Program-made: the position numbers and the translations under genes
NCBI RefSeq assembly: GCF_051020975.1
Contig: NW_027478167.1
Span: 1,736,001-1,800,000, forward strand
Length of the DNA stretch: 64,000 nt
Direction of reading: 5' to 3'
Origin: Osmia lignaria lignaria
Taxonomy: Eukaryota; Arthropoda; Insecta; Hymenoptera; Megachilidae
Part shown: positions 9,311 to 21,517 of the stretch, piece by piece
Layout of the letters: each line of letters starts with the position of its first letter
Numbering within the stretch: the first letter of the stretch is position 1
Notes under the pieces: model-generated
Database searches by the model: none
Told to the model about the DNA's origin: nothing
What the model saw: only the letters and a program-made list of their open reading frames with translations

Positions 9311-11242
9311 TTGCAGATTTATCTCAAGGGAAGGGGCCTGTCGGACATATTTCGAGATATTTCTTCTTCTTGTTGTTCTTCTGCTGCACAGCTAAGCTGG
9401 AAGTGGCATTTGCGGCTCGCACTAGTGCAGAGTTATCTCAAAGAAAGGGGCCACGGTGTTTCTGTATCTCTATTATGTTGGTGCGGCTTCGGAACTTTTA
9501 AATATCTCGATATATCTCGAAAACTACGCTTCTGATCAAAAAATATCATAGAACATAAATTGTAGGAAACATAATTCTCTACAAAAAAGGTCTCTTAACA
9601 TTTTGCCATAGCTCGCTTCGTTTCCGAGGTATTTGCAGATATATCTCAAGGGAAGGGGCCTGACGGACATATTTCGAGATATTTCTTCTTCTTGTTGTTC
9701 TTCTTCTGCACAGCTAAACTGGAAGTGGCATTTACAGCTCGCAATAGTGCAGAGTTATCGCAAAGAAAGGGGCCACGGTGTTTCTGTATCTCTATGATGT
9801 TGGTGCGGCTTCGGAACTTTTAAATATCTTGATATATCTCGAGAACTACGCATCTGATCAAAAAATATTATAGAAGATAAAAAGTAGGAAACTTAATTCT
9901 CTACAAAAAAGGTCTCTTAATATTTTGCCATAGCTCGCTTCGTTTCCGAGATATTTGCAGATTTATCTCAAGGGAAGGGGCCTGACGGACATGATTCGAG
10001 ATATTTCTTCTTCTTGTTGTTCTTCTTCTGCACAGCTAAACTGGAAGTGGCATTTACAGCTCGCAATAGTGCAGAGTTATCTCAAAGAAAGGGGCCACGG
10101 TGTTTCTGTATCTCTATTATGTTGGTGCGGCTTCGGAACTTTTAAATATCTTGATATATCTCGAGAACTACGCATCTGATCAAAAAATATCATAGAACAT
10201 AAAAAGTGGGAAACTTAATTCTCTACAAAAAAGGTCTCTTAACATTTTGCCATAGCTCGCTTCGTTTCCGAGATATTTGCAGATTTATCTCAAGGGAAGG
10301 GGCCTAACGGACATATTTCGAGATATTTCTTCTTCTTGTTGTTCTTCTTCTGCACAGCTAAACTGGAAGTGGCATTTCCAGCTCGCAATAGTGCAGAGTT
10401 ATCTCAAAGAGAGGGGCCACGGTGTTTCTGTATCTCTATTATGTTGGTGCGGCTTCGGAACTCTTAAATATCTTGATATATCTCGAGAACTACGCATCTG
10501 ATCATAAAATATCATAGAACGTAAAAAGTAGGAAACTTAATTCTCTACAAAAAAGCTCTCTTAACATTTTGCCATAGCTCGCTTCGTTTCCGAGATATTT
10601 GCAGATTTATCTCAAGGGAAGGGGCCTAACGGACATATTTCGAGATATTTCTTCTTCTTGTTGTTCTTCTTCTGCACAGCTAAACTGGAAGTGGCATTTC
10701 CAGCTCGCAATAGTGCAGAGTTATCTCAAAGAGAGGGGCCACGGTGTTTCTGTATCTCTATTATGTTGGTGCGGCTTCGGAACTTTTAAATATCTTGATA
10801 TATCTCGAGAACTACGCATCTGATCAAAAAATATCATAGAAGATAAAAAGTAGGAAACTTAATTCTCTACAAAAAAGGTCTCTTAACATTTTGCCATAGC
10901 TCGCTTCGTTTCCGAGATATTTGCAGATTTATCTCAAGGGAAGGGGCCTGACGGACATATTTCGAGATATTTCTTCTTCTTGTTGTTCTTCTTCTGCACA
11001 GCTAAGCTGGAAGTGGCATTTGCGGCTCGCACTAGTGCAGAGTTATCTCAAAGAAAGGGGCCACGGTGTTTCTGTATCCCTATTATGTTGGTGCGGCTTC
11101 GGAACTTTTAAATATCTCGATATATCTCGAAAACTACGCTTCTGATCAAAAAATATCATAGAAGATAAAAAGTAGCAAACTTAATTCTCTACAAAAAAGG
11201 TCTCTTAACATTTTGCCATAGCTCGCTTCGTTTCCGAGATAT
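9311..11242. repeat. Six-monomer stretch bounded by 'ctgctgcac' monomers (1932 bp)
   Basis: The monomers at 9311 and 11243 share the rare 'cttctgctgcac' next to the TTC tract, an M2 middle and a T1 tail, exactly six monomers apart. Between them are 9633 (with 'ccgaggtatt' and 'ttatcgcaaag'), 9955 (with 'gacatgattcg'), the neighbours 10277 and 10599 (both M4), and 10921 (M2-T1). 10277 and 10599 are near duplicates and both carry 'cctaacgg'. Confidence 0.7.
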
Positions 11243-13175
11243 TTGCAGATTTATCTCAAGGGAAGGGGCCTGACGGACATATTTCGAGATATTTCTTCTT
11301 CTTGTTGTTCTTCTGCTGCACAGCTAAGCTGGAAGTGGCATTTGCGGCTCGCACTAGTGCAGAGTTATCTCAAAGAAAGGGGCCACGGTGTTTCTGTATC
11401 TCTATTATGTTGGTGCGGCTTCGGAACTTTTAAATATCTCGATATATCTCGAAAACTACGCTTCTGATCAAAAAATATCATAGAACATAAATTGTAGGAA
11501 ACATAATTCTCTACAAAAAGGGTCTCTCAACATTTTGCCATAGCTCACTTCGTTTCCGAGATATTTGCAGATATATCTCAAGGGAAGGGGCCTGACGGAC
11601 ATATTTCGAGATATTTCTTCTTCTTGTTGTTCTTCTTCTGCACAGCTAAGCTGGAAGTGGCATTTACAGCTCGCAATAGTGCAGAGTTATCTCAAAGAGA
11701 GGGGCCACGGTGTTTCTGTATCTCTATTATGTTGGTGCGGCTTCGGAACTTTTAAATATCTCGATATATCTCGAGAACTACGCATCTGATCAAAAAATAT
11801 CATAGAAGGTAAAAAGTAGGAAACTTAATTCTCTACAAAAAAGGTCTCTTAACATTTTGCCATAGCTCGCTTCGTTCCCGAGATATCTGCAGATTTATCT
11901 CAAGGGAAGGGGCCTGACGGACATATTTCGAGATATTTCTTCTTCTTGTTATTCTTCTTCTGCACAGCTAAGCTGGAAGTGGCATTTGCAGCTCGCAATA
12001 GTGCAGAGTTATCTCAAAGAAAGGGGCCACGGTGTTTCTGTATCCCTATTATGTTGGTGCGGCTTCGGAACTTTTAAATATCTTGATATATCTCGAGAAC
12101 TACGCATCTGATCAAAAAATATCATAGAAGATAAAAAGTAGGAAACTTAATTCTCTACAAAAAAGGTCTCTTAACATTTTGCCATAGCTCGCTTCGTTTC
12201 CGAGATATTTGCAGATTTATCTCAAGGGAAGGGGCCTGACGGACATATTTCGAGATATTTCTTCTTCTTGTTGTTCTTCTTCTGCACAGCTAAGCTGGAA
12301 GTGGCATTTGCGGCTCGCACTAGTGCAGAGTTATCTCAAAGAAAGGGGCCACGGTGTTTCTGTATCTCTATTATGTTGGTGCGGCTTCGGAACTTTTAAA
12401 TATCTCGATATATCTCGAAAACTACGCTTCTGATCAAAAAATATCATAGAACATAAATTGTAGGAAACATAATTCTCTACAAAAGAACGTCTCTTAACAT
12501 TTTGCCATAGCTCGCTTCGTTTCCGAGATATTTGCAGATTCAGCTCAAAGGAACTGGCCTGACGGACATATTTCGAGATATTTCTTCTTCTTGTTGTTCT
12601 TCCTCTGCACAGCTAAGCTGGAAGTGGCATTTGCAGCTCGCAATAGTGCAGGGTAATCTCAAAGAAAGGGGCCACGGTGTTTCTGTATCTCTATTATGTT
12701 GGTGCGGCTTCGGAACTTTTAAATATCTCGATATCTCTCGAAAACTACGCTTCTGATCAAAAAATATCATAGAACATAAATTGTAGGAAACATAATTCTC
12801 TACAAAAAAGGTCTCTTAACATTTTGCCATAGCTCGCTCCGTTTCCGAGATATTTGCAGATTTATCTCGAGGGAAGGGGCCTAACGGACATATTTCGAGA
12901 TATTTCTTCTTCTTGTTGTTCTTCTTCTGCACAGCTAAGCTGGAAGTGACATTTGCAGCTCGCAATAGTGCAGAGTTATCTCAAAGAAAGGGGCCACGGT
13001 GTTTCTGTATCTCTATTATGTTGGTGCGGCTTCGGAACTTTTAAATATCTCGATATATCTCGAAAACTACGCTTCTGATCAAAAAATATCATAGAACATA
13101 AAAAGTAGGAAACTTAGTTCTCTACAAAAAAGGTCTCTTAATATTTTGCCATAGCTCGCTTCGTTTCCGAGATAT
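11243..13175. repeat. Mixed monomers reusing HOR-A pieces
   Basis: The monomer at 11887 has both 'gatatctgcag' and 'cttgttattc', the double mark of HOR-A monomers 1906, 3516 and 4804, about 7 kb away from the nearest of them. The monomer at 12532 has the H2 head, and 12209 is 323 bp because of an extra base in its linker ('acaaaagaacg'). 12854 has 'tctcgaggg' and 'gtgacatttg'. No regular higher-order period is visible. Confidence 0.7.
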
Positions 13176-14785
13176 TTGCAGATATATCTCAAGGGAAGGG
13201 GCCTGACGGACATATTTCGAGATATTTCTTCTTCTTGTTGTTCTTCTTCTGCACAGCTAAACTGGAAGTGGCATTTACAGCTCGCAATAGTGCAGAGTTA
13301 TCTCAAAGAAAGGGGCCACGGTGTTTCTGTATCTCTATTATGTTGGTGCGGCTTCGGAACTTTTAAATATCTTGATATATCTCGAGAACTACGCATCTGA
13401 TCAAAAAATATCATAGAACATAAAAAGTGGGAAACTTAATTCTCTACAAAAAAGGTCTCTTAACATTTTGCCATAGCTCGCTTCGTTTCCGAGATATTTG
13501 CAGATTTATCTCAAGGGAAGGGGCCTGACGGACATATTTCGAGATATTTCTTCTTCTTGTTGTTCTTCTTCTGCACAGCTAAACTGGAAGTGGCATTTAC
13601 AGCTCGCAATAGTGCAGAGTTATCTCAAAGAAAGGGGCCACGGTGTTTCTGTATCTCTATTATGTTGGTGCGGCTTCGGAACTTTTAAATATCTTGATAT
13701 ATCTCGAGAACTACGCATCTGATCAAAGAATATCATAGAACATGAAAAGTAGGAAACTTAATTCTCTACAAAAAAGGTCTCTTAACATTTTGCCATAGCT
13801 CGCTTCGTTTCCGAGATATTTGCAGATTTATCTCAAGGGAAGGGGCCTGACGGACATATTTCGAGATTTTTCTTCTTCTTGTTGTTCTTCTTCTGCACAG
13901 CTAAGCTGGAAGTGGCATTTGCAGCTCGCAATAGTGCAGAGTTATCTCAAAGAAAGGGGCCACGGTGTTTCTGTATCTCTATTATGTTGGTGCGGCTTCG
14001 GAACTTTTAAATATCTCGATATATCTCGAAAACTACGCTTCTGATCAAAAAATATCATAGAACATAAATTGTAGGAAACATAATTCTCTACAAAAAAGGT
14101 CTCTTAACATTTTGCCATAGGTCACTTCGTTTCCGAGATATTTGCAGATATATCTCAAGGGAAGGGGCCTGACGGACATATTTCGAGATTTTTCTTCTTC
14201 TTGTTGTTCTTCTTCTGCACAGCTAAGCTGGAAGTGGCATTTGCAGCTCGCAATAGTGCAGAGTTATCTCAAAGAAAGGGGCCACGGTGTTTCTGTATCT
14301 CTATTATGTTGGTGCGGCTTCGGAACTTTTAAATATCTTTATATATCTCGAGAACTACGCCTCTGATCGAAAAATATCATAGAACATAAAAAGTAGGAAA
14401 CATAATTCTCTACAAAAAAGGTCTCTTAACATTTTGCCATAGCTCGCTTCGTTTCCGAGATATTCGCAGATTTATCTCAAGGGAAGGGGCCTGACGGACA
14501 TATTTCGAGATATTTCTTCTTCTTGTTGTTCTTCTTCTGCACAGCTAAGCTGGAAGTGGCATTTGCAGCGCGCAATAGTGCAGAGTTATCTCAAAGAAAG
14601 GGGCCACGGTGTTTCTGTATCTCTATTATGTTGGTGCGGCTTCGGAACTTTTAAATATCTCGATATATCTCGAAAACTACGCTTCTGATCAAAAAATATC
14701 ATAGAACATAAAAAGTAGGAAACTTAATTCTCTACAAAAAAGGTCTCTTAACATTTTGCCATAGCTCGCTTCGTTTCCGAGATAT
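13176..14785. repeat. Paired near-duplicate monomers
   Basis: 13176 and 13498 are almost the same (aaactgg with an M3 middle). 13176 and its surroundings also match 9955 ('cttaatatt' before it and 'aaaaagtgggaaac' after it), 3221 bp upstream. 13820 and 14142 share 'cgagatttttc', found nowhere else that I noticed. 14464 has 'gatattcgcag'. These pairs look like recent single-monomer duplications. Confidence 0.7.
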
Positions 14786-15092
14786 TTGCAGATTTATCTC
14801 AAGGGAAGTGGCCTGACGGACATATTTCGAGATATTTCTTCTTCTGCACAGCTAAGCTGGAAGTGGCATTTGCAGCTCGCAATAGTGCAGAGTTATCCCA
14901 AAGAAAGGGGCCACGGTGTTTCTGTATCTCTATTATGTTGGTGCGGCTTCGGAACTTTTAAGTATCTCGATATATCTCGAAAACTACGCTTCTGATCAAA
15001 AAATATCATAGAACATAAATTGTAGGAAACATAATTCTCTACAAAAAACGTCTCTTAACATTTTGCCATAGCTGGCTTCGTTTCCGAGATAT
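14786..15092. repeat. 307-bp monomer with 15-bp deletion, copy 1
   Basis: The tract reads 'atttcttcttctgcac' at about 14834-14848, five triplets shorter than the norm. It also has 'gggaagtggcc', 'ttatcccaaag' and 'aagtatctcg'. All are shared with 18957, so the two are copies of one event. Confidence 0.95.
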
Positions 15093-15414
15093 TTGCAGAT
15101 TCAGCTCAAAGGAACTGGCCTGACGGAAATATTTCGAGATATTTCTTCTTCTTGTTGTTCTTCCTCTGCACAGCTAAGCTGGAAGTGGCATTTGCAGCTC
15201 GCAATAGTGCAGAGTTATCTCAAAGAAAGGGGCCACGGTGTTTCTGTATCTCTATTATGATGGTGCGGCTTCGGAACTTTTAAATATCTTGATATATCTC
15301 GAGAACTACGCATCTGATCAAAAAATATCATAGAACAAAAAAAGTAGGAAACTTAATTCTCTACAAAAAAGGTTTCTTAACATTTTGCCATAGCTCGCTA
15401 CGTTTCCGAGATAT

Positions 15415-16058
15415 TTGCATATTTATCTCAAGGGAAGGGGCCTGACGGACATATTTCGAGATATTTCTTCTTCTTGTTGTTCTTCTTCTGCACAGCTAAG
15501 CTGGAAGTGGCATTTGCAGCTCGCAATAGTGCAGAGTTATCTCAAAGAAAGGGGCCACGGTGTTTCTGTATCTCTATTATGATGGTGCGGCTTCGGAACT
15601 TTTGAATATCTTGATATATCTCGAGAACTACGCATCTGATCAAAAAATATCATAGAACATAAAAAGTAGGAAACTTAATTCTCTACAAAAAAGGTTTCTT
15701 AACATTTTGCCATAGCTCGCTTCGTTTCCGAGATATTTGCATATTTATCTCAAGGGAAGGGGCCTGACGGACATATTTCGAGATATTTCTTCTTCTTGTT
15801 GTTCTTCTTCTGCACAGCTAAGCTGGAAGTGGCATTTACAGCTCGCAATAGTGCAGAGTTATCTCAAAGAAAGGGGCCACGGTGTTTCTGTATCTCTATT
15901 ATGTTGGTGCGGCTTCGGAACTTTTAAATATCTTGATATATCTCGAGAACTACGCATCTGATCAAAAAATATCATAGAACATGAAAAGTAGGAAACTTAA
16001 TTCTCTATAAAAAAGGTCTCTTAACATTTTGCCATAGCTCTCTTCGTTTCCGAGATAT
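15415..16058. repeat. Single-monomer tandem duplication within HOR-C
   Basis: Monomers 15415 and 15737 both begin 'ttgcatattt' and both follow a linker with 'aaggtttcttaac'. The second HOR-C copy has only one such monomer (19586) at the matching place. One monomer was therefore gained here or lost there. Confidence 0.75.
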
Positions 16059-17990
16059 TTGCAGATTTATCTCAAGGGAAGGGGCCTGACGGACATATTT
16101 CGAGATATTTCTTCTTCTTGTTGTTCTTCTTCTGCACAGCTAAGCTGGAAGTGGCATTTGCAGCTCGCAATAGTGCAGAGTTATCTCAAAGAAAGGGGCC
16201 ACGGTGTTTCTGTATCTCTATTATGTTGGTGCGGCTTCGGAACTTTTAAATATCTTGATATATCTCGAGAACTACGCGTCTGATCAAAAAATATCATAGA
16301 ACATAAAAAGTAGGAAACATAATTCTCTACAAAAACGGTCTCTTAACATTTTGCCATAGCTCGCTTCGTTTCCGAGATATTTGCAGATATATCTCAAGGG
16401 AAGGGGCCTGACGGACATATTTCGAGATATTTCTTCTTCTTGTTGTTCTTTTTCTGCACAGCTAAGCTGGAAGTGGCATTTGCGGCTCGCACTGGTGCAC
16501 AGTTATCTCAAAGAAAGGGGCCACGGTGTTTCTGTATCTCTATTATGTTGGTGCGTCTTCGGAACTTTTAAATATCTCGATATATCTCGAAAACTACGCT
16601 TCTGATCAAAAAATACCATAGAACATAAATTGTAGGAAACATAATTCGCTACAAAAAACGACTCTTAACATTTTGCCATAGCTCGCTTCGTTTCCGAGAT
16701 ATTTGCAGATTCAGCTCAAAGGAACTGGCCTGACGGACATATTTCGAGATATTTCTTCTTCTTGTTGTTCTTCCTCTGCACAGCTAAGCTGGAAGTGGCA
16801 TTTGCAGCTCGCAATAGTGCAGAGTTATCTCAAAGAAAGGGGCCACGGTGTTTCTGTATCTCTATTATGTTGGTGCGGCTTCGGAACTTTTAAATATCTT
16901 GATATATCTCGAGAACTACGCATCTGATCAAAAAATATCATAGCACATAAACAGTAGGAAACTTAATTCTCTACAAAAAAGGTCTCTTAACATTTTGCCA
17001 TAGCTCGCTTCGTTTCCGAGATATTTGCATATTTATCTCAAGGGAAGGGGCCTGACGGACATATTTCGAGATATTTCTTCTTCTTGTTGTTCTTCTTCTG
17101 CACAGCTAAGCTGGAAGTGGCATTTGCGGCTCGCACTAGTGCAGAGTTATCTCAAAGAAAGGGGCCACGGTGTTTCTGTATCTCTATTATGTTGGTGCGG
17201 CTTCGGAACTTTTAAATATCTCGATATATCTCGAAAACTACGCATCTGATCAAAAAATATCATAGCACATAAAAAGTAGGAAACATAATTCTCTACAAAA
17301 ATGGTCTCTTAACATTTTGCCATAGCTCGCTTCGTTTCCGAGATATTTGCAGATTTATCTCAAGGGAAGGGGCCTGACGGACATATTTCGAGATATTTCT
17401 TCTTCTTGTTGTTCTTCTTCTGCACAGCTAAGCTGGAAGTGGCATTTGCAGCTCGCAATAGTGCAGAGTTATCTCAAAGAAAGGGGCCACGGTGTTTCTG
17501 TATCTCTATTATGTTGGTGCGGCTTCGGAACTTTTAAATATCTTGATATATCTCGAGAACTACGCATCTGATCAAAAAATATCATAGAACATAAAAAGTA
17601 GGAAACTTAATTCTCTACAAAAAAGGTCTCTTAACATTTTGCCATAGCTCGCTTCGTTTCCGAGATATTTGCAGATTTATCTCAAGGGAAGGGGCCTGAC
17701 GGACATATTTCGAGATATTTCTTCTTCTTGTTGTTCTTCTTCTGCACAGCTAAGCTGGAAGTGGCATTTGCGGCTCGCACTAGTGCAGAGTTATCTCAAA
17801 GAAAGGGGCCACGGTGTTTCTGTATCTCTATTATGTTGGTGCGGCTTCGGAACTTTTAAATATCTCGATATATCTCGAAAACTACGCTTCTGATCAAAAA
17901 ATATCATAGAACATAAAAAGTAGGAAACATAATTCTCTACAAAAATGGTCTCTCAACATTTTGCCATAGCTCGCTTCGTTTCCGAGATAT
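16059..17990. repeat. Six-monomer sub-unit inside HOR-C (1932 bp)
   Basis: The trio at 16059 ('ctacgcgtctg'), 16381 ('gtgcacagttatc' with 'gtgcgtcttc') and 16703 (H2) recurs at 17991, 18313 and 18635, exactly 1932 bp on. The remaining monomers (17025, 17347, 17669) alternate M2 and M1 middles. 'acaaaaatggtctc' linkers follow 17025 and 17669, suggesting a further 644-bp duplication. Confidence 0.75.
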
Positions 17991-18956
17991 TTGCAGATTT
18001 ATCTCAAGGGAAGGGGCCTGACGGACATATTTCGAGATATTTCTTCTTCTTGTTGTTCTTCTTCTGCACAGCTAAGCTGGAAGTGGCATTTGCAGCTCGC
18101 AATAGTGCAGAGTTATCTCAAAGAAAGGGGCCACGGTGTTTCTGTATATCTATTATGTTGGTGCGGCTTCGGAACTTTTAAATATCTTGATATATCTCGA
18201 GAACTACGCGTCTGATCAAAAAATATCATAGAACATAAAAAGTAGGAAACATAATTCTCTACAAAAACGGTCTCTTAACATTTTGCCATAGCTCGCTTCG
18301 TTTCCGAGATATTTGCAGATATATCTCAAGGGAAGGGGCCTGACGGACATATTTCGAGATATTTCTTCTTCTTGTTGTTCTTCTTCTGCACAGCTAAGCT
18401 GGAAGTGGCATTTGCGGCTCGCACTAGTGCACAGTTATCTCAAAGAAAGGGGCCACGGTGTTTCTGTATCTCTATTATGTTGGTGCGTCTTCGGAACTTT
18501 TAAATATCTCGATATATCTCGAAAACTACGCTTCTGATCAAAAAATATCATAGAACATAAATTGTAGGAAACATAATTCTCTACAAAAAACGTCTCTTAA
18601 CATTTTGCTATAGCTCGCTTCGTTTCCGAGATATTTGCAGATTCAGCTCAAAGGAACTGGCCTGACGGACATATTTCGAGATATTTCTTCTTCTTGTTGT
18701 TCTTCCTCTGCACAGCTAAGCTGGAAGTGGCATTTGCAGCTCGCAATAGTGCAGAGTTATCTCAAAGAAAGGGGCCACGGTGTTTCTGTATCTCTATTAT
18801 GTTGGTGCGGCTTCGGAACTTTTAAATATCTTGATATATCTCGAGAACTACGCATCTGATCAAAAAATATCATCGAACATAAAAAGTAGGAAACTTAATT
18901 CTCTACAAAAAAGGTCTCTTAACATTTTGCCATAGCTCGCTTCGTTTCCGAGATAT
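17991..18956. repeat. Second copy of the HOR-C marker trio
   Basis: Monomers 17991, 18313 and 18635 repeat 16059-17024, including the 'acaaaaacgg' linker, 'gtgcacagttatc' and 'gtgcgtcttc'. The next monomer (18957) is the 15-bp-deleted unit, so the trio ends this HOR-C copy. Confidence 0.8.
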
Positions 18957-19263
18957 TTGCAGATTTATCTCAAGGGAAGTGGCCTGACGGACATATTTCG
19001 AGATATTTCTTCTTCTGCACAGCTAAGCTGGAAGTGGCATTTGCAGCTCGCAATAGTGCAGAGTTATCCCAAAGAAAGGGGCCACAGTGTTTCTGTATCT
19101 CTATTATGTTGGTGCGGCTTCGGAACTTTTAAGTATCTCGATATATCTCGAAAACTACGCTTCTGATCAAAAAATATCATAGAACATAAATTGTAGGAAA
19201 CATAATTCTCTACAAAAAACGTCTCTTAACATTTTGCCATAGCTCGCTTCGTTTCCGAGATAT
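18957..19263. repeat. 307-bp monomer with 15-bp deletion, copy 2
   Basis: It matches 14786-15092, sharing the shortened tract, 'gggaagtggcc', 'ttatcccaaag' and 'aagtatctcg'. It differs at 'gccacagtg', where the other copy reads 'gccacggtg'. Confidence 0.95.
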
Positions 19264-20873
19264 TTGCAGATACAGCTCAAAGGAACTGGCCTGACGGACA
19301 TATTTCGAGATATTTCTTCTTCTTGTTGTTCTTCCTCTGCACAGCTAAGCTGGAAGTGGCATTTGCAGCTCGCAATAGTGCAGAGTTATCTCAAAGAAAG
19401 GGGCCACGGTGTTTCTGTATCTCTATTATGATGGTGCAGCATCGGAACTTTTAAATATCTTGATATATCTCGAGAACTACGCATCTGATCAAAAAATATC
19501 ATAGAACATAAAAAGTAGGAAACTTAATTCTCTACAAAAAAGGTTTCTTAACATTTTGCCATAGCTCGCATCGTTTCCGAGATATTTGCATATTTATCTC
19601 AAGGGAAGGGGCCTGACGGACATATTTCGAGATATTTCTTCTTCTTGTTGTTCTTCTTCTGCACAGCTAAGCTGGAAGTGGCATTTACAGCTCGCAATAG
19701 TGCAGAGTTATCTCAAAGAAAGGGGCCACGGTGTTTCTGTATCTCTATTATGTTGGTGCGGCTTCGGAACTTTTAAATATCTTGATATATCTCGAGAACT
19801 ACGCATCTGATCAAAAAATATCATAGACCATGAAAAGTAGGAAACTTAATTCTCTACAAAAAAGGTCTCTTAACATTTTGCCATAGCTCTCTCCGTTTCC
19901 GAGATATTTGCAGATTTATCTCAAGGGAAGGGGCCTGACGGACATATTTCGAGATATTTCTTCTTCTTGTTGTTCTTCTTCTGCACAGCTAAGCTGGAAG
20001 TGGCATTTGCAGCTCGCAATAGTGCAGAGTTATCTCAAAGAAAGGGGCCACGGTGTTTCTGTATCTCTATTATGTTGGTGCGGCTTCGGAACTTTTAAAT
20101 ATCTTGATATATCTCGAGAACTACGCGTCTGATCAAAAAATATCAGAGAACATAAAAAGTAGGAAACATAATTCCCTACAAAAAAGGTCTCTTAACATTT
20201 TGCCATAGCTCGCTTCGTTTCCGAGATATTTGCAGATTTATCTCAAGGGAAGGGGCCTGACGGACATATTTCGAGATATTTCTTCTTCTTGTTGTTCTTC
20301 TTCTGCACAGCTAAGCTGGAAGTGGCATTTGCGGCTCGCACTGGTGCACAGTTATCTCAAAGAAAGGGGCCACGGTGTTTCTGTATCTCTATTATGTTGG
20401 TGCGGCTTCGGAACTTTTAAGTATCTCGATATATCTCGAAAACTACGCTTCTGATCAAAAAATATCATAGAACATAAATTGTAGGAAACATAATTCTCTA
20501 CAAAAAACGTCTCTTAACATTTTGCCATAGCTCGCTTCGTTTCCGAGATATTTGCAGATTCAGCTCAAAGGAACGGGCCTGACGGACATATTTCGAGATA
20601 TTTCTTCTTCTTGTTGTTCTTCCTCTGCACAGCTAAGCTGGAAGTGGCATTTGCAGCTCGCAATAGTGCAGAGTTATCTCAAAGAAAGAGGCCACGGTGT
20701 TTCTGTACCCCTATTATGTTGGTGCAGCTTCGGAACTTTTAAATATCTTGATATATCTCGAGAACTACGCATCTGATCAAAAAATATCATAGAACATAAA
20801 AAGTAGGAAACCTAATTTTCTACAAAAAACGTCTCTGAACATTTTGCCGTAGCTCGCTTCGTTTCCGAGATAT
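19264..20873. repeat. HOR-C second copy, remaining monomers
   Basis: Monomers at 19264 (H2-like, 'gatacagctcaaagg'), 19586, 19908, 20230 and 20552 match 15093, 15737, 16059, 16381 and 16703 in order. The copy then fades: 20874 has an H1 head but the 'ttcctctgc' allele normally tied to H2, which suggests a conversion or crossover inside the monomer. Confidence 0.8.
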
Positions 20874-21517
20874 TTGCAGATTTATCTCAAGGGAAGGGGC
20901 CTGACGGACATATTTCGAGATATTTCTTCTTCTTGTTGTTCTTCCTCTGCACAGCTAAGCTGGAAGTGGCATTTGCAGCTCGCAATAGTGCAGAGTTATC
21001 TCAAAGAAAGGGGCCACGGTGTTTCTGTATCTCTATTATGTTGGTGCGGCTTCGGAACTTTTAAATATCTTGATATATCTCGAGAATTACGCATCTGATC
21101 AAAAAATATCATAGAACATAAAAAGTAGGAAACTTAATTCTCTACAAAAAAGGTCTCTTAACATTTTGCCATAGCTCGCTTCGTTTCCGAGATATTTGCA
21201 GATTTATCTCAAGGGAAGGGGCCTGACGGACATATTTCGAGATATTTCTTCTTCTTGTTGTTCTTCTTCTGCACAGCTAAGCTGGAAGTGGCATTTGTGG
21301 CTCGCACTAGTGCAGAGTTATCTCAAAGAAAGGGGCCACGGTGTTTCTGTATCTCTATTATGTTGGTGCGGCTTCGGAACTTTTAAATATCTCGATATAT
21401 CTCGAAAACTACGCTTCTGATCAAAAAATATCATAGAACATAAATTGTAGGAAACATAATTCTCTACATAAAACGTCTCTTAACATTTTGCCATAGCTCG
21501 CTTCGTTTCCGAGATAT
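20874..21517. repeat. Two boundary monomers between HOR-C and HOR-D
   Basis: 20874 combines an H1 head with 'ttcctctgc' and a T2 tail. 21196 is M2-like ('gtggctcgcactag') with a T1 tail. Neither fits the series on either side. Confidence 0.7.

Larger units (their letters stand above)
14786..18956. repeat. HOR-C, 13-monomer unit (4171 bp)
   Basis: The unit begins with a 307-bp monomer that lost 15 bp of the TTC tract and reappears, with the same loss and the same 'ttatcccaaag' and 'aagtatctcg' alleles, at 18957. After each come an H2-like monomer (15093 and 19264), then 'ttgcatattt' monomers (15415/15737 and 19586), then monomers with 'ctacgcgtctg' (16059 and 19908), 'gtgcacagttatc' (16381 and 20230) and H2 (16703 and 20552). 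Confidence 0.85.
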
